Part shown: positions 9,085 through 19,259 of the stretch, one piece after another
How the letters are laid out: every line of letters starts with the position of its first letter
Position numbering within the stretch: the first letter of the stretch is position 1
The notes under the pieces: generated by a model
What the model was told of the DNA's origin: nothing
The model's database searches: none
The model's input: only the letters and a program-made list of their open reading frames with translations
NCBI RefSeq assembly: GCF_000747665.1
Contig: NZ_BBKT01000005.1
Coordinates: 1 to 64,000, forward strand
Length of the DNA: 64,000 nt
Reading direction: 5' to 3'
Origin: Thermoanaerobacterium saccharolyticum
GTDB lineage: Bacteria; Bacillota; Thermoanaerobacteria; Thermoanaerobacterales; Thermoanaerobacteraceae
Program-made: the position numbers and the translations under genes

Positions 9085-9290
9085 GGACAGGCTTTTGTCC
9101 TCCATGCGGTTTTTCCGCTCTTTAAAGTATGGTCCCTACACCAGATTTGCCTTTTCTCACGCGAAATCTGCTTTGTCGTATATAAACCCCTGGCAGCAGA
9201 GGACTCAGGTTTATATACTAATAGCTAATTGCGAGGTTGCTACATAATCTGGTCGCTAGGTTATCTCAAATTAACTTTCATCTACACCAT
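9085..9290 (+). ncRNA. Candidate IS110 bridge RNA (left-end structured RNA)
   Basis: The stretch upstream of the transposase contains successive hairpins: GGACA/TGTCC (9085-9100); CCAT-GCGG/CCGC with outer ATGG (9102-9132); CAGATTT/AAATCTG (9142-9170); and an 11-bp perfect stem GTATATAAACC/GGTTTATATAC (9178-9218) with a 19-nt loop. IS110 elements of this layout transcribe a bridge RNA from the upstream non-coding end; its internal loops pair with target and donor DNA. The assignment rests on position and structure, not on homology to a known RNA. Confidence 0.55.
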
Positions 9291-9316
9291 TACCTTTGAA
9301 AGGAGGTGCTATAGCT

Positions 9317-10576
9317 TTGAATAAACTTTTCGTAGGCATGGATATAAGTTTGGATGATGTCAAGGTTCATATTCTCGACCAAGACGGTAACGATGCTTGC
9401 CCTCGTTTTTCTGTAGATAATAATCCTTCTGGTTGCGATATTTTAGTGTCTCATATCTTGGATTGTTGTAATAAATACAAAATTCAGAAGGTTTTTATTG
9501 GCCTAGAATCTACTTCAGTCTATGGTTGGCATATTCAGTATTATTTAGCTGACCATGTTTCTTTGAAGCCTTTTAATCCTTCTGTAACTACTTTTAATGC
9601 TAACACTGTCAAGGCTTTTAAAAAGTCTCTTGGCAATTTGCCTAAGAATGACTGGGTTGATGCTTTTACTATTGCTGAAAAATTAAGGTTTGGAAGGCTT
9701 CCTAAATCTTGTCCTGTAGATTTTAGATACCTTGCTCTCCAAAGACTTACTCGCCATCGCTTTCACATTGTTGATAGTATTGTCAGGGAGAAAAATTATT
9801 TCCTAAGTAATCTGTTTCTTAAATTTAGTGGCTTATGTCAGATTAAAGTTTTTAGCAATAATTTTGGTACGGCTGCTACTGAAATATTTAATGAGTTTTT
9901 AACTCTTGATGATATTGCGGCTCGACCGCTTGAAGATCTTATTGCCTTTTTAGTTGATAAAGGCAGAGACCATTTTAATGACCCTAATGCTACGGCTAAA
10001 TTACTTCAAGATGCTGTACGCAAATCTTATAGAATCAACGCTAATGTAAATGATTCTTTGAATTTTGTTATCAAGTCGTGTCTTGATAATATACAGTATC
10101 TTGAAAAGCTGAAGAAAGCTTCTGAAAAGACCATTGCCAATGAAGTCAAAGGATTTAAGAATCAATTTCTTTGTCTTACTTCAGTAAATGGCATTGGTCC
10201 GACTATAGCAGCCGGCCTAATATCTGAGATAGGCGGAATATCAAGGTTTGATAATGATAATGCCCTTGCAAAGTTTTCCGGCATATATTGGTCAGAATAC
10301 CAGTCTGCGGATTTTAAAGCGGAGGACACATATTTAAAACGCACTGGTAATGAGTATCTCAGATACTACTTTATTCAAGCAGCCGACCAACTTAGGAAAT
10401 ATTGTCCTGAGTTTTCACAATACTATGCTCGCAAATTTAATGAAGGTAAAACTCATAAACACAAACGTGCTTTAGTTTTAACGGCACGCAAAGCTGTAAG
10501 GTTAGTCTTTGCTCTGCTGCGCGAAGAAAAACTTTATAAACCACCAGCAATGAAAGGAGATGATTGTAAATACTAA
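9317..10576 (+). CDS. IS110-family transposase (RuvC-like DEDD recombinase)
   Basis: 419 residues from TTG 9317, which lies eight bases after AAAGGAGGTG. The N-terminal DEDD_Tnp_IS110 domain shows VGMDISLDDVKVHILD (first Asp), GLESTSVYGWH (Glu) and NDWVDAFTIAE (the two last Asp). The C-terminal Transposase_20 domain has LTSVNGIGPTIAAGLISEIG, a helix-hairpin-helix-like part, then FSGIYW and KRTGNEYLRYYF, with the conserved serine region. The length is normal and no frameshift is present, so the copy is probably active or recently active. Confidence 0.92.
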   Translation: MNKLFVGMDISLDDVKVHILDQDGNDACPRFSVDNNPSGCDILVSHILDCCNKYKIQKVFIGLESTSVYGWHIQYYLADHVSLKPFNPSVTTFNANTVKAFKKSLGNLPKNDWVDAFTIAEKLRFGRLPKSCPVDFRYLALQRLTRHRFHIVDSIVREKNYFLSNLFLKFSGLCQIKVFSNNFGTAATEIFNEFLTLDDIAARPLEDLIAFLVDKGRDHFNDPNATAKLLQDAVRKSYRINANVNDSLNFVIKSCLDNIQYLEKLKKASEKTIANEVKGFKNQFLCLTSVNGIGPTIAAGLISEIGGISRFDNDNALAKFSGIYWSEYQSADFKAEDTYLKRTGNEYLRYYFIQAADQLRKYCPEFSQYYARKFNEGKTHKHKRALVLTARKAVRLVFALLREEKLYKPPAMKGDDCKY

Positions 10577-10800
10577 CACAATATCCCATTACCATAATTA
10601 ACATATATTTCCATTGCTGTTTTTAGTAATGGTTAGCTTTGCTATGCTCTTTTTTTAGCTGTTTTTTTTAAAAAATTTTTTAATTTTTTTCAATCACCCC
10701 TTGACATATTACCGAAATACTTTGTATGTTACTAACTTCTAATATATCATATTATGACCTAATAATAAATATCCTTTTAAGTTAATCTTTAAAAATATTT

Positions 10801-10839
10801 AAAAGCGGATGAAAGAAGTTATTTCTCAAATCCGCTTTT
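10801..10839 (-). terminator. Terminator of the fhs operon
   Basis: AAAAGCGGAT (10801-10810) pairs with ATCCGCTTTT (10830-10839), giving a 10-bp stem just after the stop at 10849 of the FolP-N-like gene. The A/T tails on both sides allow function in either direction. Confidence 0.7.
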
Positions 10840-10848
10840 TAGATAATT

Positions 10849-11214
10849 CTATTTCATTAAAGCCTCTATACTTTTAGACACTTCTTTTACAACATCATCA
10901 AGTCCAAAATATCCTTTTTGCATCTTAAACTTCGACAGAAGCCTTAAATACTGTTTTAAGGTCCCCATAATGACCACCTGAGAGCTTTCTATGCTCATGT
11001 TTACGCAGCCTCTCTCTACCGCCGCTTCTCCGCCTAAAGCTAACATCTCCTGCTTTATGATATTTGCAGCCGCTGGATGAACGTCATATAGCTTTACGAC
11101 GCAAAACACAGCCTTTGGGGCCATCATAGATATAGAAATGTCTTCAATTTGAAGTTTTTTTAATTCAGCTTTAGCTTGACTTAAATTTTGTATACTAAGC
11201 ATCTCACTTTTCAT
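10849..11214 (-). CDS. Stand-alone domain related to the N-terminal extension of clostridial dihydropteroate synthase
   Basis: 121 residues. Segments such as MMAPKAVFCVVKLYDVHPA, IKQEMLALGGEAAVERG and VVIMGTLKQYLRLLSK match the roughly 130-residue domain that precedes the TIM barrel in many clostridial FolP proteins. The TIM barrel itself is absent. ATG 11214 lies one base after the fhs stop codon, which implies translational coupling; an ATG at 11247 inside fhs is possible but has a worse RBS. A role beside one-carbon-folate metabolism is inferred from fusion partner and neighbour; no catalytic motif is visible. Confidence 0.7.
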   Translation of the reverse strand: MKSEMLSIQNLSQAKAELKKLQIEDISISMMAPKAVFCVVKLYDVHPAAANIIKQEMLALGGEAAVERGCVNMSIESSQVVIMGTLKQYLRLLSKFKMQKGYFGLDDVVKEVSKSIEALMK

Positions 11215-11215
11215 A

Positions 11216-12883
11216 TCAAAATAGACCTTTAATATTGCCCTCCTCATCTATATCCATTTTCTCTGCTGCAGGCGCTTTAGGAAGCCCTGGCATCGTCAAA
11301 ATATCACCTGTCATTGCAACGATAAATCCAGCTCCAGCAGATATGTTTAAGCTTTTCACAGTAATATTAAATCCCTTAGGCCTTCCTAAGAGCTTTGGAT
11401 CATCTGATAGAGAATACTGAGTCTTGGCAACACAAACAGGAAGATGACTAAATCCCAATTTTTCTATGTTTTTAAGGTCTTTTACAGCTTCTTTAGTGAA
11501 CTCCACATCATCTGCACCGTATATTTCCCTTGCTATGGTCCTTATCTTGTCTTCAATTGATGCATCCAGTTCATATATTGGCTTAAAATCAGACTCTTTT
11601 TCGCAGGCACCAATCACTTTTTCTGCCAGCTCAATGCCGCCTTCACCGCCTTTTTCCCATACTTCTGTCAATGCCACTTCTACACCTAATTCATTGCAAT
11701 ATCTTTTTACAAATTGGATTTCTTTGTCCGTATCGCTCATAAACCTGTTGATAGCAACGACTACTGGTATTCCATACTTTTGTACATTTTCTATATGCTT
11801 TCCAAGGTTCTCTACACCTTTCTCAAGCGCATCAATACTTTCAGTTTTTAACTCATCTTTCTTAAGGCCACCGTGCATCTTAAGAGCTCTTATAGTCGCC
11901 ACAACGACAGCGGCACTTGGCTTTAATCCTCCATACCTACATTTTATATCAAAAAACTTTTCTGCACCTAAGTCAGCACCAAAACCAGCTTCTGTCACAA
12001 GATAATCTGCCAGCTTTAATCCATATCGTGTCGCTATTATACTGTTGCATCCATGGGCAATATTGGCAAATGGTCCACCATGTATGAATGCAGGCACGTT
12101 TTCCAGAGTCTGTACCAGATTAGGTTTAATAGTATCTTTAAGCAAAAGTGCCATTGCGCCATCGGCTTTTAAATCTTTGGCTGTGACAGGATTATCGTCC
12201 TTATCGTAGCCTATTATTATCTTGCCTAATCTTTCTTTCAAATCTTTAAAATCTGTGGCAAGACACAAGATTGCCATTATCTCCGATGCGACAGTTATTA
12301 TGAAGCCATCCTGCCTTGGATACCCGTTTGCTTTCCCTCCAAGACCTACGACGATTTCTCTTAACGCCCTGTCATTCATATCTATGGCCCGTTTCCATGT
12401 AATGCGCCTTACGTCGATATTTAGTTCATTTCCTTGATGTATATGGTTGTCGATCATGGCAGATAACAGATTGTGGGCAGAACCTATTGCATGCATATCA
12501 CCTGTAAAATGCAAATTTATATCTTCCATAGGAACTACCTGCGAATAGCCCCCACCAGCAGCGCCGCCCTTTATACCCATACAAGGGCCTAATGACGGCT
12601 CTCTTAAGGCTATTGCAACCTTCTTTTTAAGCTTATTTAAGGCTTGCCCTAAACCTACAGTGACAGTAGATTTTCCCTCACCTGCAGGTGTAGGATTGAT
12701 GGACGTAACCAAAATAAGCTTCCCGTCTTTTCTGTCTTTAATCTTCTCCCAAAGCCTTTGCGACACTTTAGCCTTGTAATTCCCGTAAAGCTCCAGGTAC
12801 TCATCTTCTATTCCTATTTTCTTGCCTATGTCGGCTATATGCATCATTTTGGCTTCTTGTGCGATTTCAATATCTGTTTTCAC
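11216..12883 (-). CDS. fhs: Formate--tetrahydrofolate ligase
   Basis: 555 residues, the usual length. It catalyses ATP-dependent formation of 10-formyl-tetrahydrofolate from formate, feeding purine synthesis and the methyl branch of one-carbon metabolism. The P-loop [13 protein letters not shown] lies at about residues 64-76, followed by [20 protein letters not shown], a hallmark of the family. ATG 12883 is preceded by GGGGG. It is co-transcribed with the FolP-N-like gene below. The PAS histidine kinase gene ends 17 bp upstream on the same strand. Confidence 0.97.
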   Translation of the reverse strand: MKTDIEIAQEAKMMHIADIGKKIGIEDEYLELYGNYKAKVSQRLWEKIKDRKDGKLILVTSINPTPAGEGKSTVTVGLGQALNKLKKKVAIALREPSLGPCMGIKGGAAGGGYSQVVPMEDINLHFTGDMHAIGSAHNLLSAMIDNHIHQGNELNIDVRRITWKRAIDMNDRALREIVVGLGGKANGYPRQDGFIITVASEIMAILCLATDFKDLKERLGKIIIGYDKDDNPVTAKDLKADGAMALLLKDTIKPNLVQTLENVPAFIHGGPFANIAHGCNSIIATRYGLKLADYLVTEAGFGADLGAEKFFDIKCRYGGLKPSAAVVVATIRALKMHGGLKKDELKTESIDALEKGVENLGKHIENVQKYGIPVVVAINRFMSDTDKEIQFVKRYCNELGVEVALTEVWEKGGEGGIELAEKVIGACEKESDFKPIYELDASIEDKIRTIAREIYGADDVEFTKEAVKDLKNIEKLGFSHLPVCVAKTQYSLSDDPKLLGRPKGFNITVKSLNISAGAGFIVAMTGDILTMPGLPKAPAAEKMDIDEEGNIKGLF

Positions 12884-12900
12884 GCTAATCCCCCCAGTGA

Positions 12901-14283
12901 TTAATTTTTAAGCTCTAAGTATATATCTACGATGGTGCCAGTACCCTTTTTGCTGAATATCTTTAAATCTCCACCGTACTTATTGAGAATGTTTTTGCAA
13001 ATTGATAGTCCCAGACCTGTGCCGTCTTTTTTTGTAGTAAACAAAGGTACCATCACTTTTTTAAGTGTTTCTCTGTCGATTCCACCGCCGTTATCTGCTA
13101 TCTTTATTATAACCCTATTTGTGTAAGAATTAAATCTTGTAGTTATCCATATCTTCCCTCCAGTGCCTATGGCCTGAAAAGAATTTTGAAACACATTTAA
13201 TAGCACTTGTTTTAGTTGGTTGTTGTCTATCTTCACCATTGGAACCTCTCTTAATTTCCTTACTATCTCGATTTGCCTATGTTTTGCTTCAGCCTCAATT
13301 AAAATCATATACTTTTCAATAAGCTCGTTTAGGTCAATGCCTTCATCAGGGCTATTTCTCACTACACCTAAATAGCTCATTACCAAATCTATTATCCTAT
13401 CTGATTCGCTTATGATAGTATCAAAAAAAGAAGCATTCGCTTTGTCTTTAAGCTGCATAAGCTGTAAAAATCCTTTTATAGATGTGATGGAATTTTTTAT
13501 CTCATGAATTAGCGACACAGCCAAGCTTCCCATCAAATTAAATTTTTCACTTCTTTCGATGATCTCTCCAAATTTCAATTTTTCTGTAACGTCTTTTACG
13601 ATGATGCACAAAAAATTGTCATCGTAAGTGTCTGCTACTTCCATAGACAAAAAACGTCCACTGTCTTTTATATTGTAAACGATGATCTTATTGCTTACTA
13701 TTTCATCAAGGTCTATCTTTTCGTCTAATGATTTCAATACTTTTCCTGCATCTTTGCGGTAAGTTTTTTTGTAGTCTAAACACATAAGCTGACAAGCAGC
13801 CTTGTTTATATATTCTATGCGCCTTCTCTTATCCATAAGCAAAATACCTGTATCTACCATGTCTACAAGCTTAAATCTATTGTACAGAAGATCCAAATAC
13901 GCTTTTACGTCTCGCATAGAATCTAACTCACTTTTTACAAAATTAAGGGTAGAAATGATGCAAAGCTTTTTCCCATCGTCAGAATTTAAAAAATTGTCCA
14001 CCATTTTAAATCTCAATGTAAAACCATATCTGGAATTTAAAGTAATATCATATATGTTTTCATTCACTTTCTTAGCTTCATTAAGAAAGAAGTTTTTAAA
14101 AAAGAAATCGTAATTTCCCCCTATGTCATCGTGATTAAATCCCAATAATTTTAAGAGAACTTTGTTTATATATATCACTTCACCGTCAAATTTTTTTAAA
14201 ATAGTAAACCCTTTTAGTCCATCGACTAAATCAAATATCCAATCGTAGTTAGGCTCCTTCGATGACCTTATCACTTTATCCAT
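12901..14283 (-). CDS. PAS-domain sensor histidine kinase
   Basis: 460 residues, no transmembrane segment, so a cytosolic sensor. A first PAS-like domain covers roughly 15-115 and a second roughly 140-235. A HisKA dimerisation domain follows with the H-box [16 protein letters not shown] (phospho-acceptor His260), then HATPase_c with the N box ([14 protein letters not shown]), G1 (IADNGGGI) and G2 ([12 protein letters not shown]). ATG 14283 follows AGAGGAA; an upstream ATG at 14349 lacks an RBS. No response regulator is adjacent, as in orphan sporulation-type (Kin) kinases, so phosphorylation of Spo0F or Spo0A is a plausible but unproven role. Confidence 0.88.
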   Translation of the reverse strand: MDKVIRSSKEPNYDWIFDLVDGLKGFTILKKFDGEVIYINKVLLKLLGFNHDDIGGNYDFFFKNFFLNEAKKVNENIYDITLNSRYGFTLRFKMVDNFLNSDDGKKLCIISTLNFVKSELDSMRDVKAYLDLLYNRFKLVDMVDTGILLMDKRRRIEYINKAACQLMCLDYKKTYRKDAGKVLKSLDEKIDLDEIVSNKIIVYNIKDSGRFLSMEVADTYDDNFLCIIVKDVTEKLKFGEIIERSEKFNLMGSLAVSLIHEIKNSITSIKGFLQLMQLKDKANASFFDTIISESDRIIDLVMSYLGVVRNSPDEGIDLNELIEKYMILIEAEAKHRQIEIVRKLREVPMVKIDNNQLKQVLLNVFQNSFQAIGTGGKIWITTRFNSYTNRVIIKIADNGGGIDRETLKKVMVPLFTTKKDGTGLGLSICKNILNKYGGDLKIFSKKGTGTIVDIYLELKN

Positions 14284-14423
14284 GATAATTCCTCTTTTCT
14301 TTAGTATAAGTTTTAAGGCGACATTTATATATTTTGACATAATTGTCAAAAATCCTTCTTATTTTGACAAACTTTTTTGATATTTTATAAAAAATTTATT
14401 ATTTTCATATATGTGTCAAAGCG

Positions 14424-14462
14424 TAAAAAAACAAGCCTTATGCCTTTATCGCAAGGCATAAG
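14424..14462 (-). terminator. xylC terminator
   Basis: CTTATGCCTT (14437-14446) and AAGGCATAAG (14453-14462) form a perfect 10-bp stem with a 6-nt loop just after the xylC stop; in the xylC direction a T-rich stretch follows after GGCTTG. Confidence 0.8.
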
Positions 14463-14472
14463 ACTTTCAATA

Positions 14473-16389
14473 TTACCAAACCTTTATGCAATTATCTCCT
14501 TTTTTCAAAAGCGCTATGGGACCTATTGAACTATTCCCCAGCTTTTTTGCATCTAAATAGTCAGTATCTAACACCAGCTCTTTGCCATCTGGACTTTCAT
14601 ACTCCGCATCTACAATCCGCACTCTTTCCAATGTCTTTGTTGAATGGATATCGCCTACAATATTTTCGAATTCATCTGGCAATTGCAGCGAAAGGTAAAC
14701 TTCATCTCCTTCATCAATTATGGCAAGTTTCGTGTCGAAGTCCTTTTTAACAAGATTGTCTTTTTCTCTCCCAAATGGCTCTGCACCATTGAAGTATGCA
14801 TTTTTATTGATGTAGACCGGTTGTTCCACACGTTCAAATTCTCCTAAATCACCAGGCACTTCATTTACCTTTTCAATGTACTCCTCTAAAGACGTCGTGT
14901 AATTATTGTAATGGGAAGTGCCCACATTTTCTAAGCCTTCTTTTCCTATGAAGATATTGTTATAAAATCGATCGTCTCCACCGTATACAAATGCAAATCC
15001 TGCAACTTCAGTGCTGTGTGGAAGATGGTATTGAGTAGAGCGGTTTAGGACTTTTCTCTGATTCATCTTGCCGGCAATTAGATTGTTTATATACGCTCCA
15101 CCCTGTGACATGTTGTCTATAGCGTACTCAGAAGCTAATATATTGTGATCAACAAGATACGGCCCATGGCTTACTTCAACAAACATATCCCTGTTATTAT
15201 TGTAGAACAGATTTTTACTGACCCTTGTACCTTGCGCTTCCCAATCCAGCCATAACCCTAATGAGCAATCGTGAATGCGATTATGATGAATCTGTACATC
15301 AATGGCCGCGTGTAGCTTAATCCCTGCTATCTCATGACCGTAGAATTCTCTTTTCAGTGCGACGTTGTAAATATGGTTATTGTAAATTTCGCTAAAGACG
15401 CCTCCTAAGTGCCCAACAATGGCATTTTGCCCACAATCGTAGATCGTATTGTTTCGTATTATGTGTGAACCTATCTTTTCTTTAGACCAACCATTCCTCT
15501 TCGCATTAAATACCGCTTCTAATTGATACTGGTATCCAGGCTTGTCTTTCCGTATAGAGCGATAATTGTTGCCTGTTGTAGCCTCTTTCCCAATGCTTAT
15601 AGCGCTGCATTTGGCGTCGTGTATGATATTGTCCTCTATTATCCAACCTTTGCTCCAGTTAGGACCTATAAGCCCCGGCTGATCTGCTGTTGGAGGTGCC
15701 CATGGTGTGGCCGCATGTGCCATCTCAAAACCTTTAACTGTAATATAGTCTATTCCGGTTTCAACAGGATAAAAACACGATCTCCTGACATTTATCTCTA
15801 CAAATTCTTCGTTTGGATCAGCACCTTGAAAATTAGCGTAAATCGTCGTCTTCTCCCGGTCTACTTCGGCATACCAAACGTACTTCGTCTGTTCTACGTT
15901 TTTAATAGGTACAATCTTTTGGGTCCAATGATCAAGGACTTCTGTCCTGACTTGTGGATTAAAAAGATCTTCATATCTCGTGACTTCATAAAACGACATG
16001 CCATTTAAGTATACATCTCCTAAGTGTTTTTTCTCATCAACTGTAAGCAACCAATCTCCAAAAATTTCTTCTTTGTATGGATTGAATTCCCCAAAGAAAG
16101 AATTGGGCAACTGACATTTCCACACGTTTTCATCTACATGCTGCCAGCTTTGAATCCTCTCTGAACCTTTTATTATTACTCTTTCGCCTTCTGCCGCCTT
16201 GTATGTAATCCTTCTTTTGTCGCTTAACCCTTTATACTTTGGTTTAACCCATTCCCGGTATACTCCTTCATGGACTATAATTGTGTCGCCAGCCATTGCG
16301 ACAGACGCAGCCTTATTTATAGTCAAAAACGGATCTTTAAGCGTTCCTTTCCCTTCATCTGAACCAGTCTTAGCCACATGGTATTCCAT
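14473..16389 (-). CDS. xylC: GH120 beta-xylosidase
   Basis: 638 residues, the length of Thermoanaerobacterium XylC, the founding GH120 member. It hydrolyses xylo-oligosaccharides to xylose and acts inside the cell, as no signal peptide is present. An N-terminal DUF1565-like start (YHVAKTGSDEGKGTLKDPF) leads into a right-handed parallel beta-helix with an inserted domain. Counting from Met1, the nucleophile Asp382 (LWLDWEAQ) and acid/base Glu405 (MFVEVSHG) reported for XylC are both present. RBS GAGGAGG precedes ATG 16389. It is monocistronic, with a divergent AraC-type gene as its probable regulator. Confidence 0.93.
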   Translation of the reverse strand: MEYHVAKTGSDEGKGTLKDPFLTINKAASVAMAGDTIIVHEGVYREWVKPKYKGLSDKRRITYKAAEGERVIIKGSERIQSWQHVDENVWKCQLPNSFFGEFNPYKEEIFGDWLLTVDEKKHLGDVYLNGMSFYEVTRYEDLFNPQVRTEVLDHWTQKIVPIKNVEQTKYVWYAEVDREKTTIYANFQGADPNEEFVEINVRRSCFYPVETGIDYITVKGFEMAHAATPWAPPTADQPGLIGPNWSKGWIIEDNIIHDAKCSAISIGKEATTGNNYRSIRKDKPGYQYQLEAVFNAKRNGWSKEKIGSHIIRNNTIYDCGQNAIVGHLGGVFSEIYNNHIYNVALKREFYGHEIAGIKLHAAIDVQIHHNRIHDCSLGLWLDWEAQGTRVSKNLFYNNNRDMFVEVSHGPYLVDHNILASEYAIDNMSQGGAYINNLIAGKMNQRKVLNRSTQYHLPHSTEVAGFAFVYGGDDRFYNNIFIGKEGLENVGTSHYNNYTTSLEEYIEKVNEVPGDLGEFERVEQPVYINKNAYFNGAEPFGREKDNLVKKDFDTKLAIIDEGDEVYLSLQLPDEFENIVGDIHSTKTLERVRIVDAEYESPDGKELVLDTDYLDAKKLGNSSIGPIALLKKGDNCIKVW

Positions 16390-16410
16390 TTTAAAACCTC
16401 CTCTTTAAAA

Positions 16411-16468
16411 GATTAATTTTATTTTAATCAAATACGTGTTGATATCTCTATGCAAAAAGTAGTATACT
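16411..16468. promoter_or_regulatory. xylC-araC divergent control region
   Basis: For the rightward regulator gene, TTGATA (16439-16444) and TATACT (16463-16468) form a promoter with an 18-bp spacer. An inverted repeat GATTAA-N7-TTAATC (16411-16429) lies between it and the xylC start and is a candidate operator. The xylC promoter itself is not obvious. Confidence 0.5.
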
Positions 16469-16505
16469 TTAAGACAATATTAGTGTTTTTTTAGGAGGGA
16501 CTTTT

Positions 16506-17262
16506 ATGGTCTTTTTTCAAAAGCATGGTGTAAATGAAAAAGATCTCTTCCGCTTTTTTTCACTTAAGAATTATCAATTTCCATATCATTTTCACAGAGC
16601 GTACGAACTTATATACTTAAATGACGGCCAATTATCTGTCTCTATAGACAAAAAAGAATACATACTGAAGAAAAACGATTTAGCCTTTGTGTTTTCAAAC
16701 CAGATGCATGAATTTAAGACAATCGGTCGCTCTGACATAACAATCATCCTTTTTTCCCCAGAACTTATCGGAGATTTTTACATGAATTATAAAGGCATGA
16801 TCCCTGAAGATAACATACTGCACTTAGATAGTATCATAGACTTCAATAAGCTTGATTCCATCTATGGTAAAAAAAAGTTTTTTATATTCACTATGCGATA
16901 AGTTAGTAAACCATACCTCATTCATTCCTTCAAGACAATCGACTAAGACAAAAGTTCTATACAAGATGCTGCTTTTTATTGAGCAGAACTATTCAAATGG
17001 CTGTACATTAAAAAAGGCTGCAAAATACCTAAATTACGATTATCCATATTTATCAAAACTATTTATCCAGCAAATGGGCATGACTTTTACAGAATATCTA
17101 AACAACTACCGCATTTCACAGTCATGCTACATGTTAAAAAATAGCAATCTTTCTGTAAGCGAAATCGCATTTAATTGTGGGTACAATAATTTGAGGACAT
17201 TTCACAGAAACTTCAGGAAGATGACAAATATGTCCCCAAAAGAATATAGAGAATTGGATTAA
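16506..17262 (+). pseudogene. AraC-family transcriptional regulator, frameshifted
   Basis: The N-terminal part from ATG 16506 (RBS AGGAGG) has the cupin-like sensor domain (FPYHFHRAYELIYLNDGQ, then NDLAFVFSNQMHEF). Its frame ends at 16901. The next frame continues with LYSLCDKLVNH and the C-terminal double HTH of AraC proteins (LKKAAKYLNYDYPYLSKLF; VSEIAFNCGYNNLRTFHR) up to 17262. The switch is at an A8 run (16869-16876); seven A would restore a protein of about 252 residues, normal for the family. Divergent orientation suggests control of xylC by xylose-derived sugars. Confidence 0.85.
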
Positions 17263-17318
17263 TCGCAAAAGCAATATCACACGATATCTTGAAAAATTTG
17301 AAATCTCTTTCATAAAAC

Positions 17319-17354
17319 TAAAAAAGACATACAAAGTAATTGTATGTCTTTTAA
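17319..17354. terminator. Bidirectional terminator between araC-type gene and ftsH
   Basis: AAAAGACATACAA (17322-17334) and TTGTATGTCTTTT (17340-17352) form a 13-bp perfect stem with a 5-nt loop. It is placed just after the stops of the convergent genes and has A and T tails suitable for both directions. Confidence 0.85.
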
Positions 17355-17355
17355 G

Positions 17356-19191
17356 CTATGCTTCTTCGCTTTGATTTGTCTCATCTACATTTTCGCCATT
17401 AAAATACTTTTCAAATTCCTCTGCGTTAAGCTTCTCTTTCGTCATCAAAGCCTGTGCAATTCTATGAAGCTTATCTATATTCTCTTTTAATAGTGTTTCA
17501 GCCTTGTTGTAGCATTCATCGATGATCCTCTTCATCTCTTTGTCGATATCGTACTGAACTTCTTCACTGTAATTGCGGGTCCTGCCTAAATCTCTGCCAA
17601 TAAATATTTCATCATTGTCTGTGCCAAAAGTCATAGGACCTAATTTCTCGCTCATGCCGTACTCTGTAACCATCTTTCTCGCTATGTTTGTGGCTCTTTC
17701 TATGTCATTTTGTGCACCTGTAGATATATCATTCAAAACAAGACTTTCAGCTACACGTCCTCCCAGAAGGTGGACAATCTCATCCATCATCTCAGACTTG
17801 GACATGTAATACTTGTCTTCTTCAGGAAGCAGCATTGTGTAGCCACCTGCCCTTCCTCTTGGAATAATCGTCACTTCGTGTACAGGAGGTGTATTAGGAA
17901 GGAGTTTTGCAACAACAGCATGACCTGCTTCATGATACGATACGAGTTTTTTGTCTCTTTCTGATATTACCCTGCTTCTCTTTTCTGGTCCTGCTATTAC
18001 TCTCGTAATAGCTTCTTCCAGCTCCACCATAGTTATCTGCTTCATGCCTTTTCTGGCAGTTAATAGCGCCGCTTCGTTCATGAGATTTTCAATATCGGCT
18101 CCTGTAAAGCCAGGCGTCCTTCTTGCCAAAACTTTCAGAGACACATCGGGTGCGAGAGGCTTGTTTCTAGAATGTACTTTTAAGATCTCCTCTCTTCCTT
18201 TGATGTCTGGAACACCTACAGTAACATGCCTGTCAAATCTGCCAGGCCTTAAAAGAGCAGGGTCAAGGATGTCTGGTCTATTTGTAGCAGCTATGACTAT
18301 GATGCCTTCATTTACACTGAAGCCATCCATCTCAACCAACAACTGGTTTAATGTTTGCTCTCTTTCGTCATGTCCACCGCCTAATCCTGCGCCTCTATGG
18401 CGGCCAACAGCGTCAATTTCATCTATGAAAATTATACAAGGTGAATTCTTCTTGGCTTGTTCGAAAAGATCTCTAACCCTTGACGCACCGACGCCCACAA
18501 ACATCTCCACAAAGTCAGAACCACTTATGCTGAAAAACGGAACACCAGCTTCACCTGCCACAGCCTTTGCAAGCAAAGTTTTACCTGTTCCAGGAGGCCC
18601 TACTAAGAGAACGCCTTTAGGTATACGAGCGCCTAAATCTAAGAATTTCTTCGGAAATTTCAAAAACTCTACTATTTCCTGCAGCTCTTCCTTTTCCTCG
18701 TCAGCACCAGCCACGTCATTAAAAGTGACTCTCCTCTTATCATCTGTTATCATCTTGGCACGGCTTTTGCCGAAAGACATTACTCTGTTGCCGCCACCGC
18801 CTTGCGCTTGTTGCATAAACACATACCACAAAACTACAAGTACAGCCACCATAAACAGTGTTGGCAAAAGAGAATACCACCATGGTGCACCTTGAGGCGG
18901 TTCACTCTTGACGACAAGTTTATTGTCCTTAATATAGGGTGTTAAGAAATTCATAAAAGAAGTCACATCAGGCACATTGCTGCTAAACTGTGTGCCATCT
19001 TTCAAAGTACCTGTAATACTTGTACCAGAAATAGTCATCTCTGATACATTGTTTTTGATAATCTGACTGTACAGTTCAGTGACGTCAATAGCCGCAGGTT
19101 GTTTAATATTATCAGTATACAATTGTACCATTGCATATAATGCGATAATTATCAGTATCCATATAACGATACCTCTGATCGTTTTATTCAA
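17356..19191 (-). CDS. ftsH: ATP-dependent zinc metalloprotease FtsH
   Basis: 611 residues from TTG 19191, placed after GGGAGG; an earlier in-frame TTG at 19209 overlaps the RBS. It is a membrane-anchored AAA+ protease degrading damaged membrane proteins and short-lived regulators. TM1 is near residues 5-25, with an extracytoplasmic domain and TM2 near 105-125. The AAA module has Walker A GPPGTGKT, Walker [13 protein letters not shown] and the second region of homology [20 protein letters not shown]. The zinc protease site is HEAGH. It is the last gene of the spoIIE-to-ftsH cluster. Confidence 0.97.
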   Translation of the reverse strand: MNKTIRGIVIWILIIIALYAMVQLYTDNIKQPAAIDVTELYSQIIKNNVSEMTISGTSITGTLKDGTQFSSNVPDVTSFMNFLTPYIKDNKLVVKSEPPQGAPWWYSLLPTLFMVAVLVVLWYVFMQQAQGGGGNRVMSFGKSRAKMITDDKRRVTFNDVAGADEEKEELQEIVEFLKFPKKFLDLGARIPKGVLLVGPPGTGKTLLAKAVAGEAGVPFFSISGSDFVEMFVGVGASRVRDLFEQAKKNSPCIIFIDEIDAVGRHRGAGLGGGHDEREQTLNQLLVEMDGFSVNEGIIVIAATNRPDILDPALLRPGRFDRHVTVGVPDIKGREEILKVHSRNKPLAPDVSLKVLARRTPGFTGADIENLMNEAALLTARKGMKQITMVELEEAITRVIAGPEKRSRVISERDKKLVSYHEAGHAVVAKLLPNTPPVHEVTIIPRGRAGGYTMLLPEEDKYYMSKSEMMDEIVHLLGGRVAESLVLNDISTGAQNDIERATNIARKMVTEYGMSEKLGPMTFGTDNDEIFIGRDLGRTRNYSEEVQYDIDKEMKRIIDECYNKAETLLKENIDKLHRIAQALMTKEKLNAEEFEKYFNGENVDETNQSEEA

Positions 19192-19259
19192 ATATGGCCC
19201 TCCCTTCAAAGCCGTATCACTTAATTTATAATAACATATACCATATAAAAAAACAAATT

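Larger units (their letters stand above)
9001..10640 (+). mobile_element. IS110-family insertion sequence (complete; limits approximate)
   Basis: The element consists of a roughly 300-bp non-coding, hairpin-rich left part, one transposase gene (9317-10576) and a short right flank with CCATTAC (10586-10592) and GTAATGG (10626-10632) as an inverted repeat. IS110 elements lack terminal inverted repeats and target duplications, so exact ends cannot be read from one copy. Confidence 0.7.

Noticed and set aside
11214-11247. Earlier ATG for the FolP-N-like gene inside fhs
   Set aside because: It has a poorer RBS and adds residues not seen in the FolP extension; ATG 11214 after the fhs stop is more likely.
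11466-12005. 179-codon plus-strand frame inside fhs
   Set aside because: Antisense to a well-conserved enzyme gene, no RBS and no recognisable domain.
17951-18895. 314-codon plus-strand frame inside ftsH
   Set aside because: Exactly antisense to the conserved AAA and protease domains of FtsH; the composition reflects the complementary strand.
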